Both the position numbers and the translations under genes were made by a program. The notes beneath the pieces were generated by a model. It did not search any database. It saw only the letters and a list, made by a program, of their open reading frames with translations, and was not told where the DNA came from. From an uncultured Collinsella sp. (lineage in GTDB: Bacteria; Actinomycetota; Coriobacteriia; Coriobacteriales; Coriobacteriaceae), in contig URBQ01000051.1 in assembly GCA_900546115.1 (NCBI GenBank), positions 1 to 7,719 of the forward strand: 7,719 bases of DNA, in the 5' to 3' direction. How positions within the stretch are numbered: the stretch's first letter is position 1; every line of letters starts with the position of its first letter. This document shows positions 1 through 4,947 of this stretch, piece after piece.

Positions 1-76
1 TGGCAGCTAACTGCCGGCGGGCCTGTTCCTGTTTGTCGGGAGAGTGTGATGGATGGAGCTGAAGCGGTCCGGCTCC

Positions 77-104
77 AAAAAAGGCGGACGCCGTAGCGCC
101 CGCC
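77..104 (-). terminator. Intrinsic terminator of trpS
   Basis: Read on the minus strand, a 9-bp GC-rich stem (one G-U pair) closes a UACG tetraloop and is followed at once by six T residues (positions 82 to 77). UACG closed by C-G belongs to the very stable UNCG tetraloop class. It lies 36 nt past the trpS stop codon, so it most likely ends the trpS transcript, and possibly a tagO-trpS transcript. Confidence 0.9.
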
Positions 105-139
105 CTAAAGCAATCGAAAGCTCAAGCCAACAAATCGGT

Positions 140-1189
140 CTAGTACACCATGCCCATGGCGTCCTGAACCTCGGCCAGGGTCTGCTCGGCGATCTCATTG
201 GCGCGACGGTTGCCCTCATGCAGGACGTCCTTCACATAGTCCAGATCGTTCTCGTAGCGCTGGCGACGCTCGCGGATAGGTGCGAAGTACTCGTTGACGG
301 CCTCGGTCACGTACTTCTTGAGCTGGCCGGAGCCGCCCATGCCAATCTCCTCGGCAATCTCGACTTCGGAACGGCCGGTGCAGATGGCGGCTGTTGAAAG
401 CAGGCCAGACACGCCGGGGCGGTTCTCGGGATCGAACGTGATCATGCGCTCGGAGTCGGTCTGGCTCTTCTTGATGCGTTTGGCCGTTTCCTCGGCGGTC
501 ATCGAGATGTTGATGGCGTTGCCGTAGCTCTTGCTCATCTTGCGACCGTCCAGGCCCGGCAGCAGCGGGGTCTCGGACAGCAGCGCGTCGACCTCGGGGA
601 ACACCTTGCCGTAGCGGTTGTTAAAGCGGCGGGCGATGGTGCGGGTGAGCTCGATGTGCGGCAGCTGGTCGCGGCCGACGGGCACGACGTTGCCCTTGCA
701 GAACAGGATGTCGCAGGCCTGATGCACCGGGTAGGTGAGCAGAAGGCCGGTGAGCTCGTGGCCCGAGGCCTCCATCTCGGCCTTGACGGTGGGGTTGCGC
801 GCCAGCTCGGCCTCGGAGACCAGCGACAGGAACGGCAGCATGAGCTGGTTGGCGGCGGGCACGGCGGAGTGCGCGTAGATCATGGTCTTGTTGGGGTCAA
901 TGCCGCAGGCAAGGTAGTCCATGACCATGTTGTACACGTTGTCCTGGATGTGCTCGGTGGTGTCGCGGTCGGTGATGACCTGATAGTCGGCGATGAGCAC
1001 GTTGGTCTTTGCACCCATGTTCTGTAGCTCCACGCGGCCCTTGAGGGTACCGAAGTAGTGGCCCAGGTGCAGACGGCCGGTGGGGCGGTCGCCGGTGAGC
1101 ATGGTGAACTTCTCGGGCGTCTTGGCCAGGCCCTCGCGAATGGCGTTGCTCTTTTGCAGCGCGACTTCGTAGCTGTTCTCGTTTGGCAT
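140..1189 (-). CDS. trpS: Tryptophanyl-tRNA synthetase
   Basis: This cytoplasmic class I aminoacyl-tRNA synthetase charges tRNA-Trp with tryptophan using ATP. The 349-residue product has the N-terminal signature TGDRPTGRLHLGHYFG (residues 32-47) with the HIGH-type motif HLGH at 41-44, VGRDQ near 171-175, and KMSKS at 217-221 within GLDGRKMSKSYGN. The length suits bacterial TrpRS. The TGDRPTG...HLGHY form is the one I associate with a Gram-positive subgroup (e.g. streptococci), rather than the shorter SGxQPSG...HLGNY form of E. coli and Bacillus; that is recalled family knowledge. The frame stays open 40 codons further upstream, but the ATG at 1189 is chosen because AGGAG sits 5 nt before it and the homologous sequence starts there. 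It follows tagO on the same strand after 161 nt with no clear terminator between, and ends at a strong terminator. I see no T-box or Trp leader peptide upstream. Confidence 0.96.
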   Translation of the reverse strand: MPNENSYEVALQKSNAIREGLAKTPEKFTMLTGDRPTGRLHLGHYFGTLKGRVELQNMGAKTNVLIADYQVITDRDTTEHIQDNVYNMVMDYLACGIDPNKTMIYAHSAVPAANQLMLPFLSLVSEAELARNPTVKAEMEASGHELTGLLLTYPVHQACDILFCKGNVVPVGRDQLPHIELTRTIARRFNNRYGKVFPEVDALLSETPLLPGLDGRKMSKSYGNAINISMTAEETAKRIKKSQTDSERMITFDPENRPGVSGLLSTAAICTGRSEVEIAEEIGMGGSGQLKKYVTEAVNEYFAPIRERRQRYENDLDYVKDVLHEGNRRANEIAEQTLAEVQDAMGMVY

Positions 1190-1194
1190 GATTG

Positions 1195-1199
1195 CTCCT
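1195..1199 (-). promoter_or_regulatory. Ribosome binding site of trpS
   Basis: AGGAG on the minus strand lies 5 nt before the ATG at 1189. It decides the start against the 40-codon upstream extension of the open frame, whose translation is low-complexity and unlike TrpRS. Confidence 0.85.
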
Positions 1200-1350
1200 A
1201 ACGTATGTTCATGGGTCAAGATGATAACGCGTTTATTGGAGGGTCGGGGCGTAAGTACGCGAGGGGCGGGAGAGCGGCGGCTTGTGCGATGGGCGCGGCG
1301 TGGCTGCACGTTTGGCCGACGGCGTCTGGACGCATCCTCGGCAGCTTACC

Positions 1351-2550
1351 CTAGCGCCTGTGGTGGCGCTCCTCCTTGCGTTCTTCTGCTGCCTGCTCCT
1401 CTTGCTTAAAGGCGGGATCGTCGGGGGTGACGAGCTCGTCCTCGTGCGTGCGCTTGTTGTAATGGTGACGCAACACGGGCTCAAACAGATGTAGATGCTT
1501 GGCAAAGGCCGCCGAGCCAATGGCGAGCACGGTAAAGATGAGCACGCGCATGGGCACCTCGACCTGGTTGATCGCGGCGGCGCCGGCCGAAAGCATAATG
1601 CACCAGGCATAGATGAGCAGCACAGCCTGCTTTTGGTTGTAGCCCTCTTGGATCAGGCGGTGGTGGATGTGGCCCTTGTCGGCCTGCCCGATGCTAATGT
1701 GGGCGCGCTTGCGGCGCACGATGGCGCTAAACGTGTCGATGATGGGCACGCCGGCAACGATGAGCGGGATGATAAGCGAGGTGAGCGCGGCGGTGCGGCT
1801 CACGTTGAGTAGCGAGATGGAGCCCAGCGCAAAGCCCAGAAGCAGCGACCCCGAGTCGCCCAAGAAGATGCTTGCGGGGTTGAAGTTGTAGCGCAAAAAG
1901 GCCAGACAGGCGCCAAAGAGCGCAATGGAGAGCGCGGCGGCGTCGATGCGGCCCGAGAGAACGGCCATCGAAAACATGGTGAACGACGCGATGCCGCAGA
2001 TGCCCGTGGCTAAGCCGTCGAGGCCGTCGATGAGGTTAATGATGTTGGTGAATGCCACCAGATAGATCACGGTGATGGGGTAGGCGAGCCATCCGAGCAT
2101 GATTTCGCCGGGGGCAAACGGGTTGACGATGACGCCGATGCGCAGGCCACCCACGCAGGCGATGAGCGCAGCGAGGACCTGTCCGGCCAGCTTTTGCTTG
2201 GGCTTGAGCTGGATGACGTCGTCGATAGCGCCGGTCGCAAAGATGACGGTAAAGGAGAGCGCCAGCATGGGATAGCTAATGTGAAGGCGCGGGTGCGGCA
2301 CCAGGACGGGCGGCCAGCCTAGGTGCCAGGTGCCTAGGATTTGCACAATGCAAGCAACGACCAGGCCCAAAAACACCGCCGTTCCGCCCAAACGCGGGAT
2401 GGGCTTGGTGTTGATGCGGCGCTTGGAAGGATAGTCGACGGCGTCGAGCTTAATTGCCAAGCGCTTGACCAGGGGCACCATGAGGAAGGTCGTGATAAAG
2501 GCCGCCGCTGCCACGCATAGGTACGGTATGTAGCTCGGGGATGAAGCCAT
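1351..2550 (-). CDS. tagO: Undecaprenyl-phosphate GlcNAc-1-phosphate transferase (TagO/WecA family)
   Basis: This integral membrane enzyme of the MraY/WecA/TagO family transfers a sugar-1-phosphate, usually GlcNAc-1-P, from a UDP-sugar to undecaprenyl phosphate. That step starts teichoic acid or other wall-linked glycan synthesis. In the 399-residue product I see an IPRLGG motif (51-56) after the first membrane segment, the Asp pair AIDD (108-111), NIINLIDGLDGLA (169-181), FLGDSGS (229-235), and the WecA/TagO-specific HIHHRL (294-299); the last separates it from MraY. Many hydrophobic stretches alternate with these cytoplasmic loops. The charged C-terminal tail of about 40 residues (ending ERHHRR) is longer than I expect. 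The start is uncertain: the ATG at 2550 has no good Shine-Dalgarno sequence, and an in-frame TTG at 2568 would add six residues, also without one. The true sugar and glycan cannot be read from sequence; wecA is an equally valid name. Confidence 0.9.
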   Translation of the reverse strand: MASSPSYIPYLCVAAAAFITTFLMVPLVKRLAIKLDAVDYPSKRRINTKPIPRLGGTAVFLGLVVACIVQILGTWHLGWPPVLVPHPRLHISYPMLALSFTVIFATGAIDDVIQLKPKQKLAGQVLAALIACVGGLRIGVIVNPFAPGEIMLGWLAYPITVIYLVAFTNIINLIDGLDGLATGICGIASFTMFSMAVLSGRIDAAALSIALFGACLAFLRYNFNPASIFLGDSGSLLLGFALGSISLLNVSRTAALTSLIIPLIVAGVPIIDTFSAIVRRKRAHISIGQADKGHIHHRLIQEGYNQKQAVLLIYAWCIMLSAGAAAINQVEVPMRVLIFTVLAIGSAAFAKHLHLFEPVLRHHYNKRTHEDELVTPDDPAFKQEEQAAEERKEERHHRR

Positions 2551-2642
2551 GAATCTAAAAACCGCCAAGCGTCGAAGGAAAAGGTCAGAAGAACGCCATG
2601 CGCAAAGGGCATAGCCGAACCATGATACTCGACCACGGGGGG

Positions 2643-2660
2643 TGCATGGAATTGCATGCA
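2643..2660. repeat. Near-perfect 18-bp palindrome upstream of tagO
   Basis: TGCATG and CATGCA flank GAATTG, so 16 of 18 positions obey dyad symmetry. It lies about 95 nt upstream of the tagO start, in DNA with no other assigned role. The size and symmetry fit a dimeric regulator's operator, but no regulator gene is nearby and a single site cannot prove this. Confidence 0.3.
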
Positions 2661-2742
2661 GCGATAATCACGCGCTTACCAGATATTGGGATGTTGTCGA
2701 TGGCTTGTCGGGATACCGGCGGGGATCCATATGGGCTGTAAT

Positions 2743-2769
2743 GGTGGTTTTCGGCAAATGAAAACCACC
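2743..2769 (-). repeat. Inverted repeat at the 3' edge of the candidate RNA
   Basis: A perfect 9-bp inverted repeat (GGTGGTTTT and AAAACCACC) flanks a 9-nt loop. No T-run follows on either strand, so it is not a canonical terminator. One arm (2761-2769) overlaps the 3' strand of the closing helix of the candidate RNA, so the two structures would exclude each other in a read-through transcript. Confidence 0.6.
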
Positions 2770-2926
2770 CCCCACGTTACGAAAATGAACCCACCTAAAA
2801 CAGGTGGGTGCCCTCATCGACTGTTCCAGCGTCCTTAACAACGAAGGATACCTGTACTAGGTACGACTGTGTGGGCTCCCTAAATAAACGCGACGGTTCA
2901 CCCAGTTGCTCCGCGGGGGGCGGAAT
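2761..2926 (-). ncRNA. Candidate 6S RNA-like regulatory RNA
   Basis: On the minus strand the ends of a roughly 166-nt segment pair through a 12-bp GC-rich helix (2923-2912 with 2776-2765), followed by TTTT. Two pairs are G-U; on the plus strand they would be A-C mismatches, which favours minus-strand transcription. Inside are an open region, an 8-bp hairpin on the 3' side (ACCCACCT, loop GTTTT, AGGTGGGT; 2809-2789), a helix joining GCCC (2876-2873) with GGGC (2813-2810), and two small apical hairpins. A long rod closed by a terminal helix, with a hairpin in the 3' strand of an open central region, is the plan of 6S RNA (ssrS), which binds housekeeping RNA polymerase holoenzyme. GGGCACCCACCT...AGGTGGGTTCA resembles 6S sequences as I remember them. 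The ends are inferred from the helix and a TATGAT box. It could instead be another structured RNA or a tagO leader. Confidence 0.5.
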
Positions 2927-2932
2927 ACCTAC

Positions 2933-2938
2933 ATCATA
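2933..2938 (-). promoter_or_regulatory. Possible -10 box for the candidate RNA
   Basis: TATGAT on the minus strand (5 of 6 to the -10 consensus) sits so that transcription would begin near 2926, just outside the closing helix. The -35 position 17 nt upstream (CTGGAA) matches only 3 of 6. A perfect TATAAT at 2974-2969 on the same strand is an alternative, which would give a leader about 36 nt longer. Confidence 0.4.
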
Positions 2939-2963
2939 AAGCGGCACTTTGTCGATTCCAGTC

Positions 2964-2992
2964 TTGACATTATAAAAATCGTGTCGGACGAT
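2964..2992 (+). promoter_or_regulatory. Possible promoter for the radical SAM gene
   Basis: A perfect TTGACA (2964-2969) is followed after 17 nt by GACGAT (2987-2992), a weak -10 that keeps the A2, A5 and T6 positions. It would give a leader of about 75 nt. An alternative pair is TTGTCG (2949-2954), a 16-nt spacer and TATAAA (2971-2976). Both overlap the alternative minus-strand TATAAT, so this may be a divergent promoter region. Confidence 0.35.
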
Positions 2993-3062
2993 TACGGCGC
3001 CTTGGGCTCGAGCCGTCTGTGCGGTTGGTCCCTTTACGTTTGAGCTGCTGAATCATTGTTTT

Positions 3063-3066
3063 GGAG
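3063..3066 (+). promoter_or_regulatory. Ribosome binding site of the radical SAM gene
   Basis: GGAG lies 9 nt before the ATG at 3076. It favours that ATG over the TTG at 3061, five codons upstream, which overlaps the site itself. Confidence 0.65.
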
Positions 3067-3075
3067 CATGTTTTT

Positions 3076-4014
3076 ATGCCGACGTCGTTGACCGAACTTT
3101 TTTCGCCCGCCTGCCATTTGTGTCCGCGCCGTTGCGGTGCGGCGCGCGACGAGGGCGCGCGTGGCGTGTGCGGCGCCGACAACACGCTTAAGGTCGCCCG
3201 CGCGGCGCTCCATATGTGGGAGGAACCGCCCATTTCGGGCGAGGCCGGCTCGGGTACGATTTTCTTTAGCGGCTGTTCGCTCAAATGTATCTACTGCCAA
3301 AACCACGAGATCTCGACGGGCAATTTCGGTCTTGAGATTTCGCCCGAGCGTTTGGTCGAGATTATGCTGGAGCTGCAGGACCAGGGCGCCAATAACATCA
3401 ACCTGGTGACGGCGACGCACTATGCGCACCTGTTGCCTGCCGCGATTGCCGCGGCACGGACGCGCGGGTTGGTCATCCCAATTGGCTACAACACGAGTGG
3501 TTACGAGCGCGCGAGTGCCGTGGCGGCGCTGGGCGACCTGGTCGACGTGTGGCTTACGGACTTTAAATATGCCGATGCCGGGCTTGCGCAGTCGCTTTCT
3601 CATATTAAGGACTACCCGCGCGTGGCCGTGTCGGGTCTGGCCCAGATGGCGCGCGAGATTGAGCGCCGCGGGGGAGAGCTGGTAGACGAGGACGGGCTCA
3701 TGAGGCGCGGCATAATCGTGCGTCATCTGGTGCTGCCGGGGCATGCGGACGATTCGTGCCGCGTGTTGGACCTGGTGTGGCAGACGGTGGGCGACGTGCC
3801 GATCTCGGTCATGAACCAGTACACGCCCAATGCCCTCATGCGCGAACAAGGCGGCGACCTGGCGCGCGCCGTGACGCGCGAGGAGTACGAGCAGGTGCTC
3901 GACCATGCCGACGACCTGGGCTTTACGACGATGTTTTGGCAAGAAGGCGGCGCGGTAGACGAGAGCTTTACCCCGGCGTTCGACACCACCGGCGTCCTCA
4001 CCAGAGCAAAGTAG
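3076..4014 (+). CDS. pflX: PflX-family radical SAM protein
   Basis: The 312-residue product is a cytoplasmic radical SAM Fe-S protein of the PflX group (COG1313), related to glycyl-radical-enzyme activases. The CxxxCxxC motif in FFSGCSLKCIYCQNHEIS (Cys 67, 71, 74) binds the 4Fe-4S cluster that cleaves S-adenosylmethionine. Upstream, Cys 13, 16, 20 and 32 (CHLCPRRCG...GVCG) form a conserved second cysteine cluster. Other family blocks are EEPPISGEAGSGTIFFSG (49-66), NINLVTATHY (107-116), YNTSGYE (138-144), LTDFKYAD (160-167), IIVRHLVLPG (213-222) and MNQYTP (246-251). Length is normal. No glycyl radical enzyme lies in the window, so a role as pyruvate formate-lyase activase is unproven; the substrate of this family is, to my knowledge, unclear. 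It stands alone, with repeats after it. The start is the ATG with GGAG 9 nt upstream. Confidence 0.9.
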   Translation: MPTSLTELFSPACHLCPRRCGAARDEGARGVCGADNTLKVARAALHMWEEPPISGEAGSGTIFFSGCSLKCIYCQNHEISTGNFGLEISPERLVEIMLELQDQGANNINLVTATHYAHLLPAAIAAARTRGLVIPIGYNTSGYERASAVAALGDLVDVWLTDFKYADAGLAQSLSHIKDYPRVAVSGLAQMAREIERRGGELVDEDGLMRRGIIVRHLVLPGHADDSCRVLDLVWQTVGDVPISVMNQYTPNALMREQGGDLARAVTREEYEQVLDHADDLGFTTMFWQEGGAVDESFTPAFDTTGVLTRAK

Positions 4015-4025
4015 CGCGTTCGCCG

Positions 4026-4058
4026 ATGATTTTTCTGGGACGGGGATTAAAAAATCAT
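4026..4058. repeat. Repeat copy A, AT-rich hairpin around a TGGGACGGGG core
   Basis: ATGATTTTT (4026-4034) and AAAAATCAT (4050-4058) form a 9-bp inverted repeat whose loop holds the core TGGGACGGGG (4036-4045). It begins 12 nt after the radical SAM stop codon. It shares the core and flanking T/A tracts with three further copies to its right and is the most divergent of them. Confidence 0.65.
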
Positions 4059-4062
4059 TAGA

Positions 4063-4171
4063 AGTAGTCTTTTGGGACGGGGCTGTTTTAGCTACCCCGA
4101 CAGGCAACGCGAACGGTTTGGCCGAACAGCGGCAGGGGTAGCTAAAACAGCCCCGTCCCAAAAAGACTACT
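4063..4171. repeat. Long inverted repeat with 36-37 nt arms (copies B and C)
   Basis: The left arm 4063-4098 and right arm 4135-4171 are reverse complements apart from one extra A in the right arm. They enclose a 36-nt spacer (4099-4134). The ends read AGTAGTC and GACTACT, and each arm carries the core TGGGACGGGG (4073-4082 plus; 4151-4160 minus). As RNA it would fold into a very stable hairpin. It may help end the radical SAM transcript, though no T-run follows. It also resembles a small non-coding mobile-type repeat, but I see no clear target duplication and no open frame. Confidence 0.85.
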
Positions 4172-4200
4172 CCCGGTGTGGGGCCGAACCGGCATCCGAA

Positions 4201-4232
4201 AGTAGTCAAAAAAGCCCCGTCCCAAAAAGACT
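4201..4232. repeat. Repeat copy D, partial copy with AGTAGTC end
   Basis: This copy starts AGTAGTC, carries the core on the minus strand (4215-4224) and ends GACT. Positions 4213-4232 are an exact 20-bp direct repeat of 4149-4168 in the right arm of the long inverted repeat. AGTC and GACT at its borders are themselves inverted, so it looks like a reduced form of the same element. It ends just before the tRNA promoter. Confidence 0.75.
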
Positions 4233-4244
4233 GGGTATTGGGCG

Positions 4245-4272
4245 TTGACAGTTGGCGAGCCGTAGGTAAAAT
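4245..4272 (+). promoter_or_regulatory. Promoter of tRNA-Ala
   Basis: A perfect TTGACA (4245-4250), a 16-nt spacer and TAAAAT (4267-4272, 5 of 6 to consensus) place the transcription start near 4279. That is a few bases before the mature tRNA 5' end at 4286, as expected for a strong stable-RNA promoter. Confidence 0.8.
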
Positions 4273-4285
4273 ATCAACTTGTCTT

Positions 4286-4358
4286 GGGGACGTAGCTCAG
4301 TTGGGAGAGCGCTGCCGTCGCATGGCAGAGGCCGAGGGTTCGACTCCCTTCGTCTCCA
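4286..4358 (+). tRNA. tRNA-Ala (anticodon CGC)
   Basis: The sequence folds into a full 73-nt cloverleaf: acceptor GGGGACG with CGTCTCC, D stem GCTC with GAGC, anticodon stem CTGCC with GGCAG, five-base variable loop AGGCC, and T arm GAGGG-TTCGACT-CCCTT. The anticodon loop GTCGCAT gives CGC (4319-4321), which reads the alanine codon GCG. The third acceptor pair is G3-U70, the hallmark identity element of tRNA-Ala, and the discriminator is A73. The bases after it are CCC, so the 3' CCA is not fully encoded and must be added by CCA-adding enzyme. It has its own promoter and terminator. Confidence 0.97.
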
Positions 4359-4373
4359 CCCTTGGATTTGATA

Positions 4374-4404
4374 AGCCGCTGACATTGTGTCGGCGGCTTT
4401 TTTT
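4374..4404 (+). terminator. Intrinsic terminator of tRNA-Ala
   Basis: An 11-bp stem (AGCCGCTGACA with TGTCGGCGGCT, one G-U pair) closes a TTG loop and runs into seven T residues (4398-4404, the first paired in the stem). It begins 15 nt after the tRNA and ends only 18 nt before the start codon of the next gene. Confidence 0.92.
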
Positions 4405-4422
4405 AAAAGAAAGGGCTGTACC

Positions 4423-4863
4423 ATGGCCAAGCTTGAGTCCCAACCACTGTCTGCCGAGGAACGCGCCGAGTTGGAAGAGCTCCGCGCCGAGAAAGCTCGT
4501 CGCGAGGCCCAGGAAGAGGCACGCCGCGAGCGTGAGGAGCTGGCCGCCCTGCGTGCCGAGCGTGCGAAGGCCGAGGAGGCCGCCGCGAACGTCGCCCCCG
4601 CGCCCAAGCCCGCCGCCGCGAAGCCCGCGCCCACCGCACCTAAACCTCAGCCTAAAAAGGTCGCTCGTTCCAAGTCCGTCGAGCCCAAGCCGAGCCGTGA
4701 CGAGATGACCTTTGCCCAGCGCATGGTCACCTCCAAGGAGCCTACGGGCGAGAACGAGATCCCTGGCATGGCGCCGGCTCAAAAAATCATCATTGTCCTT
4801 GCCCTCATCGCGTTTGTCATCTTTATGGGCTACACGATCCTGACCAGCATGGGCCTGCTCTAG
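4423..4863 (+). CDS. Unrecognised small protein: coiled coil, Pro/Ala linker, C-terminal membrane anchor
   Basis: I do not recognise a family for this 146-residue product. Residues about 8-52 are dense in Glu, Arg, Ala and Leu (EERAELEELRAEKARREAQ and similar) and should form a charged helix or coiled coil. Residues about 55-90 are rich in Ala, Pro and Lys, like a flexible linker. After a polar stretch, about 22 hydrophobic residues near the end (IIIVLALIAFVIFMGYTIL) form one membrane segment followed by only a few residues, giving the look of a tail-anchored protein with its bulk in the cytoplasm. No catalytic motif is visible. The ATG at 4423 has an AAAGGG purine tract 7 nt upstream. A terminator sits 18 nt before the ATG, so the source of transcription is unclear. 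pncB follows after 84 nt with no visible terminator. A cell-envelope or division role is possible but unproven. Confidence 0.8.
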   Translation: MAKLESQPLSAEERAELEELRAEKARREAQEEARREREELAALRAERAKAEEAAANVAPAPKPAAAKPAPTAPKPQPKKVARSKSVEPKPSRDEMTFAQRMVTSKEPTGENEIPGMAPAQKIIIVLALIAFVIFMGYTILTSMGLL

Positions 4864-4947
4864 CCCATTCGCGCTGGGTGCCATGCCCGAACACTCTGCC
4901 CTTTTCCAACCCTCAACCTCTGCACAACGCATCCGAAAGGTCGCCCC

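Noticed and set aside
2..15. Small hairpin GGCAG-CTAA-CTGCC at the left edge
   Set aside because: It has a five-bp stem without a T-run; the neighbouring gene lies outside the window, so no role can be supported.
1190..1309. 40-codon upstream extension of trpS
   Set aside because: The ATG at 1189 has AGGAG at correct spacing and matches the family start; the extension is Arg/Pro/Ser-rich and unlike TrpRS.
1315..1342. Stem-loop just after the tagO stop, as a possible tagO terminator
   Set aside because: The stem is interrupted and no T-run follows on the minus strand, so it does not meet the standard of an intrinsic terminator.
1190..1350. T-box or tryptophan leader in front of trpS
   Set aside because: I see no T-box sequence, no specifier stem, no Trp-rich leader peptide and no terminator-antiterminator pair in this 161-nt gap.
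2334..2657. 107-codon minus-strand open frame overlapping the tagO start
   Set aside because: It is in another frame over tagO, has no ribosome binding site, and translates to a composition typical of shadow frames.
3034..4209. 391-codon minus-strand open frame opposite the radical SAM gene
   Set aside because: The plus frame has clear family motifs across its length. The minus frame is low-complexity and runs through the repeats, as expected from high-GC codon bias.
4026..4232. CRISPR array
   Set aside because: Copies alternate in orientation, spacing is irregular, there are only four cores, and no cas gene is present.
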